DNA of 64,000 nt, from contig OX463847.1 of assembly GCA_949825065.1 (NCBI GenBank), forward strand, positions 37,815,042-37,879,041, in the 5' to 3' direction. The first letter of the stretch is position 1. Every line of letters begins with the position of its first letter. Below the pieces are notes generated by a model. That model did not search any database, was not told the DNA's origin, and was given only the letters and a program-made list of their open reading frames with translations. Below are positions 22,697 to 34,559 of the stretch, piece by piece. The DNA comes from Odontocerum albicorne (lineage: Eukaryota > Arthropoda > Insecta > Trichoptera > Odontoceridae). A program made the position numbers and the translations under genes.

Positions 22697-23155
22697 ATTA
22701 CACCGCTCTTCTTTTTTCACGTCGTCCTTTACTGTCCATGCAGTGAGACTCTGGAATCAGTTACAAACCAATATAAGACTCGCTCCGTCCTTGGCATGCT
22801 TTAAGAAGCGACTGAAAAAACTCTTAATTTCTAGTCAGTAAAATAACGTGTTTCATTCCTGATTTTTCTTTTCCTTTCCTCTCCACCATCCTTTCCTTTC
22901 CTTTTGATTGATGATATCTCACTTTATATGAAAAATAGTGTTCGGGTGATCGTCCGTCTTTGTGGGGTTTGTGGGCATGTTCTCACGTATATGTTTATGG
23001 ATTTCGTGGGAATGGATAGTCATTTGAATGATTTATGCGACCACGTAACTTGCTTCATTTACTTTTGTCTGGTTGGTTGGAAGAGATTGCCGCCTGGCAA
23101 TAAGCCCGCCAGATTGTATTGCAATAAAAGTGTTAAATAAATAAATAAATAAACA
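22697..23155 (+). mobile_element. LINE-A copy 2: 3' end of ORF2 plus 3'UTR
   Basis: FTSSFTVHAVRLWNQLQTNI and LACFKKRLKKLLISSQ-stop (stop at 22839-22841), followed by a 3'UTR nearly identical to that at 8030-8330, ending TTGGAAGAGATTGCCGCCTG...GCAATAAAAGTGTTAAATAAATAAATAAATAAA. The (AAAT)n tail and 5' truncation show retrotransposition. Its last about 65 bp also form the tail of the SINE-1 family. The open stretch at 22904-23140 is 3'UTR, not a gene. Confidence 0.82.
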
Positions 23156-23859
23156 TTCTCAGGGCTCTATTCTTCATCTTTGCACATTACATCACATCCC
23201 CTTTCAACTGTTTTCTTTTCTCATTCTATCAGACTTGTGAAAATACTCAATGTTTAGTTTATGGTACTGTTTCGATATTCGTTTTATTTAGTAAAAGTGA
23301 AAAATAGACATATCACTGCTTGAAAATTTGATTTTCTTTTCATCTCTGTCAACATCTTTTTGATTTTCCTGAGACTATATAAGTCCTCTGCGGGCATGAA
23401 GTAGGAAAACCTGACAAGCCTTTCGATTTATGTAGATCTTTTAATTTAAAAGTTCAGCAGTTTGGTGGGCAATGCCGTCCGCATAGCAGAACTTAAATTG
23501 CCAAAGTATATATTGGAGGCAAAGCCTATTGGAAAAATAATATTTATGCGATGTTGAGGATCGTGTAATTGATTAGTAAGAGGGTTGGAAGTGGCTCGCA
23601 AAAGTTTTACGAATCCCGATTGACCCCTTTTTAAAAGTTTTTTTTAATTATATTTCTTAATAAATCGAAATGAAAATTATTGTATTTTTTCAAAGCAAGG
23701 TTTTTTAAATACTGTAGATATTGTACACTCTGTACAAATTTATGATTCAGAAAGTAAAATGTATGAAAGCTTTGGTATTTATTTTAACAGAATACTCTCA
23801 TTTGGTCTTCACATGTAGGAAGTGTGCGAATATGCTCATTAAGTATTGAGATATGTGAT

Positions 23860-24050
23860 ACAAGTTTCTAAGTCAATTATGAGAGAGAAATGTTCTCAGA
23901 TCTCTCTATAGTGCACTGTTACGTAGTAAATTAGAATGTGTAACATTGGTGTAAAGCCTGCAGGAAATCCGTTACTTTCAAATGGCGAAGAAAGTCAAAA
24001 AAAAATTGTGATATCTCTACTTACTACTTGAGTGCGGTTTCTACCCGTGA
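23860..24050 (+). mobile_element. LINE-D reverse-transcriptase fragment, decayed
   Basis: Broken + frame with LRSLYSALLRSKLECVTLV, MAKKVKKKL and ECGFYP, the same thumb region as at 3203-3475, with stops. It lies just upstream of the Tc1-like element. Confidence 0.6.
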
Positions 24051-24084
24051 CTCTGTCTTTTAAAGTTTCTTCTCCGAGTATGTA

Positions 24085-25313
24085 CAGTTTGTTTGACAAG
24101 AACGTGTACGGCAAAACCCGAAAAACTATTTGGGATAAGGCATTAGAAAAAATACACACACATATTACATGATATAAACCGTGATGCTTTATTATTAATA
24201 AGTTGTCCAGTCACCTCCATTAGTAATTATAGCCCGGAATCTCCGAGGCTCTCTTTCTTCTAATTTTATAGCATACTTCAGGGGCAAAGACTTCAATATA
24301 TGTAAGTCGAATCTGCCGAAATAACTGCTTGACGTTCCAGATCTTTTTTCCTCGTAGCTTGAACTTCATATGTACCTAAATATTTTCTATGGCATTTGCA
24401 TCTGGTGACTGCGACGGCCAATCCATTACATCAATGTAATTTTCCTGTTTTCACGCAGTACAAAGACGACTCCGATGTTTTGGGTCATTGTCCTCTTGCA
24501 GTAGCCGATTTTTTCTTATAAACCATCTTTGGGCAGATGATAATAAAGCCTTTTGATATATTTTAACCATTTTGGCAGCGTACAAATTATTTATGAAGAT
24601 GTGCAAAGTGCCAAATCCTCGCTTTGAGAAACAGCCCCAGACGTGGACTTTTACCGGGTGTTTAACGGTCCGCTGGATAAGTCTATTGGTGCGGGTACAC
24701 CAGGTAGTTAATGGAAGAACGTGCCTAAAAATTACGTTGTCCCAATCGCTGTCGAAATTTTCTTTCGCCCAAATGAGTCTTTTTCGACTTGTTTTTCGGA
24801 CAGTAGTGGTTTCTTCACCGTGCTTCAAAATTTCCCTCAATGAGTTAGTAAACGTTTTTTTATGGTATCACATGGCACAATTAGACCCTTTTCACGCAAA
24901 ACCACTTGTCCGCTACGCAATGATAGACGAGGTTTCTTCTCAAACACCCGTAAAATCACTCTGTGCTCCTTTTTCGTCGTTTTCTGTGCAGTGCCACAAT
25001 CTAGTAAGTCATCGACGTTTTTTACGTCGGAATAGTGTTTCACTCACTTACAAATGTTTTCGACTTCTAGCGGCTCCGTATGACATTTTTTGGTCTTTTC
25101 GGTTGTGTGCACAGAAACACGGCTTTGTAACGTGACGCGAACGCGGCACTCATGGTGAAATACATTCTTGTGTAATCAAGGTCGAACGACAACTGAGTTT
25201 TTCTATACAAAGCATCTTGAGAGAAGGTTCCTACTACCTGTTCACGTTTGAATCTACCCTCTAACGGTTTTCAGAAAAAAATGTAGATGTACACACTCTT
25301 GTCAAACAGACTG
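24085..25313 (-). mobile_element. Tc1-like DNA transposon, broken
   Basis: Inverted ends CAGTTTGTTTGACAAGAACG (left) and CAGTCTGTTTGACAAGAGTG (right, read on the minus strand), each flanked by TA (24083-24084, 25314-25315). The minus strand encodes transposase pieces: N-terminal DNA-binding part at 25043-24837, then, after a frame change, 24840-24451 with RKRLIWAKENF, VHVWGCFSKRGFGTLHIF and LLQEDNDPKH (second catalytic Asp region), and further C-terminal remnants to about 24220. The first catalytic SDE region is corrupted (VIFRHVLPLTTW), and stops interrupt the frame. The element is inactive. The plus-strand ORF at 24572-25135 is an antisense shadow. Confidence 0.88.
24451..24840 (-). pseudogene. 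Tc1-like transposase catalytic-domain fragment
   Basis: 130-codon open stretch with family motifs WAKENFDSDWDNVIF, KVHVWGCFSKRG and QEDNDPKHRS. It overlaps the N-terminal fragment (25043-24837) by 4 bp in another frame, so a frameshift separates them. It ends at a stop before the third catalytic residue; residual homology (the usual DWPSQSPD region) continues in other frames below 24450. Confidence 0.85.
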
Positions 25314-25825
25314 TATGTTGAAATTCTACCTTATCAGCGTAAGGAGGGATGAAAAGGTCTTTTCTTGTGTATTAAAATTATTGATAGTAGTCATAAGTAA
25401 TCCAACTATGTAAGAAAATATAATATACATATTATTTTATATTCCTGTCAACTTCCGGCTTATCTCGGAAATATTATTAATCCAACTCAGATTTTCAATA
25501 ATTCACATTTTGATAAAAATCTGAGTTGGACTTTTGGCACTTGATGAATACAAAAAAGAAAAAAAACGTCGATTTTAGTGGAGGAAAAAGTGTTAGTTGA
25601 TCTTCGACAAGAGACAACTTTCTAGTTGATTTAATATACGAGTACATGACCATTTGTCACGTAACTGTTGAGGGTGTATTGTATACACGCAACAGAAGTT
25701 TTATATAATTCAGCAATGAATAAGGTAAGAAATCTTTGAAAAGAAAAGGTGAGAATCGAGAGAATATATGTTAAACAAATATTCAAACTTTTATTGATTA
25801 AACAAATACCTTGAGATACGTTGTA

Positions 25826-25926
25826 GAGCAAAATTATAACGTGGAAGTAAAGATCAAAAACTTGTTGTGGAACAAAGTTGTAGCGTGGAAGTAAACATCA
25901 AAAACTTGATGTTTACTTCCACGCTA
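25826..25926. repeat. 44-bp tandem duplication ending in a perfect 21-bp palindrome
   Basis: GAGCAAAATTATAACGTGGA... (25826) is repeated at 25870. The second copy's TAGCGTGGAAGTAAACATCA-A (25881-25901) is followed after AAAC by its exact reverse complement (25906-25926). Confidence 0.9.
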
Positions 25927-26229
25927 TACGAGTTGAACCAACGTACCGTTGAGAATAAAATGGCTTGGCTTTGTTTATAACTGATTTATTTAACTGGAAA
26001 CGAACAATGGATCGCAATTGAAATATAACACACTTAATAATGTTGGATGGAGCGTGTTATAGACAGCTGGTAAGATAGGGAAATATATAAACAGACGTGT
26101 TGCAACAGGTAACAATAATCAACGGTACACTAAGAACGGTGTTTACCAATAAAATAAATGAAAACAATTCAAAAATATAAATACACAGAGGTGTAATAGG
26201 GCCTAGCTTAGTTTTTTTTTAAATAAAAT

Positions 26230-26545
26230 TGGAACATTACGGAAGAGTGAAATAAACAGGATCAATGCGGTAGAAATGCGTGCTATGAGAAGAAAATCTA
26301 GTAATTCAATGTAAGCTAGAATAAGTAATGACTTAATAAAGTAAAGCTGTAAGAGTTCCGGAAGACTTACGAAATAAAGTAAAATATGAAATTAATGTCA
26401 TGAGAGATAAATAAATGCTGGCCGAGGAAATAATGTAAGAGTATAGTTGTAGATATTTTAACTAAGGGAAACGTAGAAGAAACAGAAGAGCATGTATGAT
26501 GCGATTTACGAGTGCAGATCAGACTAAGTTTGTTAATTTATCAAA
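26230..26545 (+). mobile_element. LINE-B C-terminal fragment
   Basis: Broken + frame reads INRINAVEMRAMRRKSSNSM and RISNDLIK, with later remnants (NAGRGNNVRV). This is the 'I-AVEMR-LRR--G--L-DRI-NE-IR' segment of the same LINE family as 6750, 28090 and 33170. Full of stops. Confidence 0.6.
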
Positions 26546-26661
26546 CTAAGGTACGCATGTAAAAATGTTGAATTAATTTCAATATTTTAGGCGGTTTTTA
26601 ATTTTTAATTTTATTTCACAAATTTCTTGACTCTAATCTGTCTTTAATGCAGCTACTAGAT

Positions 26662-27211
26662 CAGTGATGGGTAACCTATGCGTGTCAGAGGTGACACACT
26701 AAGACATTTTGGGTGACACGCATCGAGGTATAAACTCATGAATCTAGAAATAAATCGTTTCGAGAATGAAGAAGAGTGCCACTACGAACAATATATTTTG
26801 AATGCTTGGAACCGAACACTTTGGGCACTCTGAAAAATCTAGCCATAGCTTTACTCACAATATTTCCCTAAACGTACTTTTGTGAAACCTTATTTTCGGC
26901 GTTGAATAATATTAAAACAAGTAAAAGAAACCTGATGAAGTTTGTAACGCTTGCTTGTGTTTAAAATGTACGAAATGCCAACATTCAATTGAAGATTTAG
27001 TGAATGCAATTCAGCAACAAAAAAGTCACTAATGTAAATAATTATTTGTTTTTGCTTTTAAATAATAATAAATAACAAGTTCAAAAACAAAACTATTTCA
27101 TTTACTAGGGCTGCAAAAATTATTAATATTCCTTGATGTGACACGGCACCCGGGTCAAGCCAGGTTTTTTCAGAATTTTGAAACGCCGAGCTAAAAAGTT
27201 ACCCATTACTG
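26662..27211 (+). mobile_element. Non-autonomous hAT element with 8-bp target-site duplication
   Basis: Ends are CAGTGATGGGTAACCTATGC (left) and, read back from the right, CAGTAATGGGTAACTTTTTA. The flanks carry TACTAGAT (26654-26661) and TACTAGAC (27212-27219), the 8-bp duplication typical of hAT. Around 26850-27035 a broken + frame reads CETLFSALNNIKTSKRNLM and later NAIQQQKSH, resembling the C-terminal dimerisation region of hAT (ZBED-type) transposases. The rest of the transposase is deleted. Confidence 0.85.
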
Positions 27212-27353
27212 TACTAGACTAATATACTCGTATTATAGCCATCAATGTTGTCATATTATTCTGTTTCTACGAAATCTATAATGGCTCAAAATTTAATTTT
27301 TTTCCGTTTGTTTTTAAGTCTTAAGGAATGTTTCCACTATATCTTTCGAATAT

Positions 27354-27563
27354 GTGTCTGTGGGATGTTTATTAAGAGAGGATAATAATTTTGAGATCAA
27401 TTTTGTCTTCGTCGTTTCGAATCAACCCAAAAGGCCAGGGTATTATGACAGGGCTTATGCTATTGCTGGTTCTGTGGCGTGGTATGGTCTGCCTCAATAT
27501 ATTAGAGATTTCACGATGCATTGGAAGATAGCCCTTTTTGGTAGGTATTATCTTAATTTATAA
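27354..27563 (+). mobile_element. LINE-C C-terminal coding fragment
   Basis: Open + frame with YDRAYAIAGSVAWYGLPQYI and RDFTMHWKIALFGRYYLN-stop, equivalent to the conserved tail (Y-RAFAIAGS-LWN-LP--IR-S--L-SFK) of many non-LTR retrotransposon ORF2 proteins. No other part of the element is recognisable nearby. Confidence 0.6.
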
Positions 27564-28089
27564 TTATAAACGTACTCAATATCTAAAACCTGAATTGGTG
27601 ATTGAAGAAGTTAAAGAGTGTGATCGGGAGACAACATTGTCCTCGGCCTCATTGATCGAAACTTCGGGTATAGAACTTCAGTAATGGGCACGGATCTCAC
27701 GGTTCGTAAGCCCACGCGTTTGCAAAACTACCTTGTACGTGATGAGGCAACAAAGCTAGTGGGTGTGGGTATTGTTACCAAATGAACTGCTTACCTGCCA
27801 TTTTTTTTAGGGTACCATTAGGAATCAACCCCTTGATGTAGTTAATTAAATGTCTTACCAAATATGCTACAGCAGTTGTGGTAATATTGAAGATTTACAA
27901 AAAAACATAATTTTTAATTTTTAGGTGTTTTTAAAGTACGTAAACTTTGCTTTGCCAAAATCCAAGAATATTGTTATTTTTTTTCATAAATTAACTTTTA
28001 AAGATTATTAAATTTTTGTAAAAACCATTTCTAAAACTGAATATTTCTTTTACTTCTGACCACTTCAAAAAATCCAAAAATATTTTGAA

Positions 28090-28300
28090 AGAACTGCGTT
28101 GTGCTGAATGTGTGGATAAACAATGTATGACAGACTGAGGAATGAAGACATCAGATAATAATGCAGATCGATGAAATATCCAGTGCTTGAGATGCAAAGA
28201 GGACCAACGAGGCCATGTAAAAAGAATGAATTGTGAAAAAATTACCAAAATAATTTTCAGGGAATGGCACAACTTAGTTAATTCTATTCTGAAAGAACGA
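28090..28300 (+). mobile_element. LINE-B C-terminal fragment
   Basis: DRLRNEDIR is directly readable at 28129-28155; the later RGHVKRMNCEKITK is in another frame at 28205-28250. Together they match 'DRIRNEDIR...RWFGHVKRM'. Heavily decayed. Confidence 0.6.
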
Positions 28301-28309
28301 AGAGAGAAG

Positions 28310-31300
28310 ATCCTTTATATTGTAATAGGAGAGTATGCAGTTTTCTTACCATGTAATTTTTTTTATTGAGAGTATAACGTAAAATGTGTGTAAAAACATT
28401 GTATGTCAAAATTCGACACCAAGGTTAAAAATAATGCAGACTGAAAGAATTTTAAACATCGAAAAAAAAATATATAATATTTTTATTGTCTATACGAGTA
28501 TTACAGAAAGAACGAGAAGATTTGGAATATCTAAAAAAACGTAGTAAAACCAAATAATTCGAATTCTAAAAGAGGAAATAGTAAAAACCTTCATAATGAT
28601 CGAGGACAAAGACACAAGTGAAATATGTATTTCAGGATCAAATGAAGACGATATTTTTTGTCACTGCTTACTTAAATAGATCCTTGGTGTGATTATTTTG
28701 TGATTTTAAGTAAAATTATGTTCTAAATATTATAAGTAAACACTTTGTCATTCGTCAACCAAGATATTTTAGAATATTTTAAATGAAGCTTACGGATTCT
28801 CGTTACTTAGCATTAAAAATGATGAAGGTATTCATTGTAGGTAATTTAGTTTGTAATAAATGAAAGTGCCTTCTTCCATTAATATTTTCATACGAAACCT
28901 GAATTTCAGCCAATTGCTTCAGCCTTGGGTATATTTCAAAATTCAAGGATTAACCAGAAAAACAAAACAAAATTTTCTATAAAATATTATGGAACAAAAT
29001 GGCCGAAAATTGCTACAACAGTAAAAATAACACTTCATTATTACTTAATGGGTGAAATTAAGTAAGTATTTAAAACGAAGAAAAAATATTAACTAGGTAC
29101 AACGCGGAACGTTCGTCATTGTATGTATTGGCAATACTATTGCATATAGTAAGGCAACAACATACATTTAAAAAGTGAGAGTATTTTTATCAAATAAACT
29201 ATGTAAATATACAGGGAACCTTATTCAGATATAATTCTTTTTGTAGCTATCCTAACCGTCACCATCTGTCAACGAATAAATAAACTTAACTATTACCTTT
29301 CATAATTATATTATATCTCTTTAGAATGTTAGACATTAAGTAAGCAACGAAAATAATTTTGTCCTAACGACATCTATTCGAGAAATACGTAACGATTTTT
29401 TGGACACCCCAATATAATAGGTTGCTGTCTAGTCAAGTTCGTCTCGTTACAATTCTCGAGTGCACTCGAGTAATATTATCGACACGTTCCTTGACGAATT
29501 GCGAGTTACGTGCCTATTCTAGTGGTTTTCAAAGATAATGTGTTCCAGTCACGCTCTTCAATATGTCCGCATCGTTAATTCAAATATATTGAGGGCCACT
29601 ACACGAATTAATGAAAACCAGTTCTGTTTACAGTGTCTGTATACAGTAATCTCTATTACTAGTGTTAGTATACTCGTACAGTAATACCTCCATTTACATG
29701 GATAATTGTTTCCTGAAAAAAAACTTAAATAAAGATTTTTTTTATACTTCCAGATATTCTATTTTTATTAATTTAAAAAAAAACTTTTGTTACTTTTAAA
29801 AACTGCTATCTATTGTTTATAAGTATTGTATATTTATCGGCCATCTATTGTACTCGTATACATCTTTTACATTTTGTTTTTCAATTATTTGTCTTTTGTG
29901 TTTATATTTTTTGCATAGTGCGGCGGTGAACCTGTAGACGGACCCGTATTTTATTGATAAAACGTGATTTTGTACAATTTGATACCTGCTGGTTTTTGTT
30001 GTAATCGTTTAATATTATTTAAATAATATTTTTAAAAATTATTCTATCCCTAAACGTGTTGAACACTCACTATTGGATCTTTTAATTTTGGTATAAGGTG
30101 CACTGTACCGTTTATTTATTTAAAATAAAAATAAGCGATTATCATAATCGCGGAAAGAGTGCGTTTTTGTTAATATGTGCATTTATATATATTTTTAAAA
30201 ATTTTCTTACATATTTATTGAGCTAACTTAACTTAAAGTTAGTTTATTTATCTTATATTTAAGTAAAGGAATGTACTGTTATTAATATTTTTCGTATTAT
30301 AATTGGCATGTTCAAGGGTGTTCTTGCGGCCGATCTCGTTCTTTATTGTTGGGGAGTATTTCGATTGGGAGGATGTTATAATATGAGCCCACATCCTTTT
30401 GTAGGTTTTCTCTTAAATATATTTCCTTCTCCATTGCCTTAAAGTTTGTAATTTGAGGAAACATATTTATGGTATATACTATGTCACTATCATAAACCTT
30501 TTTCCTTTGTTTTTTTACTAAAACAGACATGTTGATAAGAGGTAAATGATTTATTTATACGAAAAGAGTCCATTGTTTGGCATTTCTTTTCCGTTCCTCT
30601 AGTTTGAAAAAGAATAAACCGCGTTAAAGCGGATTCGCGTTGATAATGACAGCGGAAATGGGGGATTGGTATAATTTGTATTTAAAGTGGAATTTTATTC
30701 TTCCAAATATCCATTTTAATGTTAACAGTCTATGGGCAGAGAATTATATCCCGCATAACAACAATTCGCTCGATGGTTTGGACGGATGTTTTTCTTACCG
30801 AAGAAAACATTTCCCAGTCTAAATAAACCAAGATTCTTGTAAACGGAACCGATAAAACTCTCCTCGCTTCCGCCAGCTTGGTTCTGCATTCACCATCAAA
30901 TGTTAATAAATAAGAGAAATACATCCGGACAGGGTCGGCGCTAGGGATGGTGTAGACTGTTTGCACGACCCCCAGCGTTGCTTTTTCAGAAGGCACTTAG
31001 TAATCAAAGTTTGGAGAACCCGTTTGTGTTAGGACATCAATGGGCAATCGCGTATCTGATTTTCCTTTTCCGGATTTCATCCCTTTGATCGCGTATCTGA
31101 TTTTTCCAAGTAAGACTTCAGGATATGTTCGTCCTCAGTTGATTCGATTACTTAGTTTGTATCAGGTAAAGTTACCATATCTGTATTAGTATTATATACA
31201 GTTCTCTCTATGTTAAAACGCCTCAACTCTCTTCAACTTACTTAAAGAACACAATTTTTCTCAGATATCAATAAAACGCTACGCCAAAATATCTACCAAG

Positions 31301-31450
31301 ATGTCCGCGAATATAATATTAAAATGCTTCAAAATATGATTGAAATTATAATAGAAGAAGTGTTAAAAAAACTTAACCGAAACATGTTACCAGCAAAAGG
31401 CTATATAATTGCTGATTTTGAAAGAAGATAAAGGGAAAAATTTGAAGAAT
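28310..31450. other. Intergenic, unassigned
   Basis: AT-rich; contains the 29455 palindrome, a CAGTAATACCTCCATTTACA word at 29677 reminiscent of pogo-type ends without a partner, and a repeated ATCGCGTATCTGATTTT (31049, 31088). No gene supported. Confidence 0.5.
29455..29470. repeat. 16-bp perfect palindrome
   Basis: CTCGAGTGCACTCGAG is self-complementary. Function unknown. Confidence 0.7.
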
Positions 31451-31479
31451 AGAAATTTGTACATGACGAGATCTATGAG

Positions 31480-32045
31480 TTAAGGAGGCAAAAGTTATGT
31501 GCTTGTGTAGAAAAGTTTGGAGATCTGTTCTTTTTGCCTACTCCGCAAGGGACACTACTTGATGATATGCTGGTACATGTACTCGAATTAATTTATTTAT
31601 GTTTATATGGTGCTAGTCTTTTTCCATATCCCCGAATCTAATACAAACATGGTTTAAATGACGATTGTGGCTAGTAGAAGTCTTTAAAAACTTAACCGAA
31701 ACATGTCACTAGGAAAACGTCACATAATTGAATGGAGTTTTGGTAAAGACGTGCGTGTCATAATTCCTTATTTGTCAGTTTGAAGTTTTGCAACAGTTGT
31801 ATTCCTGAAATACAGACCTCAGATAAATTTTAAAGGTAAACTTTGAATACATAAATTATTTATAATTAATTAATTAATTGTAGATGTAGAAAGAAAATTA
31901 TGTGAGAAGTATGCATAAAATAACCTTGTACATGACGAGATCTATTTATGTTGAGGTGGTGATAGTTGTGAGTTTGGATAGAAAAGTGGGAGATTTCTGC
32001 CTACCCGTAAGGAACACAGCGTGATGATATCTATCATATGTATAA
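31480..32045 (+). repeat. Dispersed repeat J, two diverged copies
   Basis: TTGTACATGACGAGATCTAT, then TGTGTAGAAAAGTTTGGAGA and TTTTGCCTACTCCGCAAGGG at 31456-31560 recur in diverged form at 31928-32030. The word order (GGAGAT...TGCCTACCC) resembles the 3' region of a LINE, but no coding frame survives. Confidence 0.5.
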
Positions 32046-32605
32046 ATGGAGAAAGTCCAATTCTTTATACACTTAATTAAAAAATTAATTCAACACTTTT
32101 CGTAAATAACAGGTATTTATACGTTTTTATACCATCGTTAAATTATCTACGCTCTGACCTTCATAACATCGAACGACAACACCATTACCGCGGCTTATTT
32201 CAACAGTGTCTTCCTCATTAGCGCTGGCGATAAAAATAAACGAAAACTTCACTTGAGCCAGCTTAAAAATAACAGAATGGGCAATCCTTATCACCCTGTA
32301 ATTTGTTCCAAGGACAGCTCTAGGGGACTTGAAAAATGTCGGCCATAATACGAGCATCGCAACTTGATAAAAAATAAGGGAATGTTGCGTGATAATTGTG
32401 TATCACCGTGTTTTTTTGTTTTTTTTTTTTCACTTTTTTTTTTAAACGAAAGTATTTGCGATATATTGGTTAAAAAAAGGTTTGAGTACGTAAAGGAATT
32501 TTACTATTAAGGTAATATTTTTTCCAATAGTGAGAGAGTCAAGAGGGATATCGAACGGCGTGTAGCGATAGGAAGCAAAGTCAATTGGACGTTTAGACAT
32601 TTTTT

Positions 32606-32795
32606 TTAACCTGGCGAGTTTATTGCCATGTGGCAATCTCTTCCAACCAACGAGAAATATGTTTTTTATAGGCCCTAATTGTTAACCAGACTGGAATCCT
32701 ATTTAAAAAAATCTGGGTTCCAGCGGGGATCGAACCCGCAACCTATGGATCGGCTGACAAGTGTCTTACCACCAGGCCACGGAGGTCGTCATATA
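32606..32795 (-). mobile_element. SINE-1, near full length, minus strand
   Basis: On the minus strand the head reads GACGACCTCCGTGGCCTGGTGG (split as A box TGGCCTGGTGG) and B box GGGTTCGATCCC, then CTGGAACCCAGATTTTTTTA, CCAGTCTGGTTAACAATTAG and the tail TTGGTTGGAAGAGATTGCCA...GGCAATAAACTCGCCAGG. The tRNA-like head is unusually intact but lacks a full acceptor stem, so it is a SINE and not a tRNA gene. Confidence 0.85.
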
Positions 32796-33164
32796 TATAC
32801 TCGAACCGAAATGTATCCAAATCAGCAAATAAAATAGTTTATAATGGTATTTAGGTGCCAAATTTTGATGTATGGTAGTGTAATTATAATTAATGTAATT
32901 GTATTTTGGCCGAGGGGATGCTATTAGATGAGCCCAGACCTTTTGACAGCTTCTGTGTCTGATGTATTGTCTGCAATTTATGTTTTTTTAGAAGTGTTAT
33001 TCAGGTGTGATCTTGTACATACTATGTTGCTGTCAATAAACCTAATATTTATTTATATTTATTTATTTATTTTAATGTGGACGTGGAAAATGACTGAAAT
33101 TAGTCAATAGACTAGAAATGCGTGCATTGAATTTCAAAACATATATACTCGAACGAGACATAAT

Positions 33165-33600
33165 AAAAATAATATTAAATATTAGCAGTTTTGATGTATC
33201 GAAGTGAAACGTTGACATGGAAAAAGACTGCAAGGAGCCAAATAAAAGCTGTAAGTGTAACTGAGAAGAATACATGGGATGACAATGTATGCTGAAAACC
33301 AGTATGAATTAATAAGGATTAAATGTGAACTTAAGAGTCGGAAATTCAATGAGATCAAAATTAGCACGTAGATATGGTTTGGACATGTAGAAAGAATGAA
33401 TAAATCAACACTCGCAAAAAATACACAGTTCAATGTGAATCGAACGCATGGTGAAGAAGATCAAAGAAAGTATCGTAGGATCAAGTGTGTTACATTTTGA
33501 AAGGAAACGAAAGTTAGAGAAATCGTAGAAGATGAATGGGTGTAGAAGAGGCGAAGGATGTGTGTCGAGATGGTGATGATGTGAAGTCTGAAAGACTATC
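33165..33600 (+). mobile_element. LINE-B C-terminal fragment
   Basis: Plus frame VLMYRSETLTWKKTARSQIK, further remnants of the GHV-ERM region (VWTCRKNE), and at 33536 GVEEAKDVCRDGDDVK, matching the 'T-DEAKEVCRDR--W' tail. The minus-strand ORFs here (33275-33072, 33433-33182) are shadows. Confidence 0.62.
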
Positions 33601-34383
33601 TTATCTCAACATGAAAATCTCTTCTTATCTTGACATGAAAAACAGCGTTATGGTATGTACTCGTATGTACGTCACACTTGTTTTGGACCAAGGGTTTATG
33701 CCCTTTTTTCTATTAGGTCGAGTGCATTAAATTAATTCAAAATAATTCACAAATTTTTTTCATCTCATAAATTATATTTTTTCAAGAGTTGAAGTTAGTG
33801 TCAAACATTTAACCTATTATAGGGTGATTATAGAAAAATATAAACTTTTCACAGCATTATAATTGCATAAATTATAAAAGCTGCGAAACAAGACTGCAAG
33901 AGCCTATCGCGTTATATTTATTCAAAATACTATAATATAATTTTAATTATTCAGCAATATAAGAGACATGTTTATGTTCCCGATTATTACAATCGTGCAA
34001 GGAATCATTCACTATACTTTGAATCAACTTGCAGAACCAATGTCATGGCTTAACATTCAGCGATGCGTGGTTTAAAGATAATGAACCAATTGAGTGACAC
34101 AGTGGATATATTCTCGGTACCGCCTAACACTAAGTTTTATGATTTTTCTTTTTTTCATTTATTTTATTTACATATGCCAATAAATTCTAAAAAAATCATA
34201 ATTTGTGAAAAAGTAAAAGGCAATTTCATATGAAAACACATTTTTTATGGATCTAGGCTGGTTTCCTTTCATAAATTGATGTTTCTTTCCAATTTTCGAT
34301 GCTACAATACCCCCTTGCATACTCTCATCAACTCGATAAATAGTGACACTCAATAACATATGTATATTTTACGCGAATCAAAC

Positions 34384-34550
34384 TCCTCGGTGAGATACAT
34401 GCAAAAGCCTAGTTTACTGGGGACACGACAAATGAAAGGCAACAAACCCAGATCCATTAAAATTGTGTGTCCAAATTAAATTATCTGTTGTTTTTTCGCA
34501 AATTATGAGTATTTTTTGTCATGTGTAAAATAAATAAAGACATACCAAAA
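34384..34550 (-). repeat. Dispersed repeat G, antisense copy
   Basis: GAGATACATGCAAAAGCCTA, GTTTACTGGGGACACGACAA and ATGAAAGGCAACAAACCCAG, complement of the copy at 1745-1905. Confidence 0.75.
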
Positions 34551-34559
34551 AAATCATCC

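Noticed and set aside
22904..23140. 78-aa plus-strand ORF
   Set aside because: Lies wholly in the LINE-A 3'UTR; the equivalent region at 8090-8330 is frameshifted.
24572..25135. 187-aa plus-strand ORF
   Set aside because: Antisense to the Tc1-like transposase; no domain of its own.
32712..32795. Minus-strand tRNA gene
   Set aside because: A and B boxes are clear, but there is no 7-bp acceptor stem and the sequence continues into the SINE-1 body and tail.
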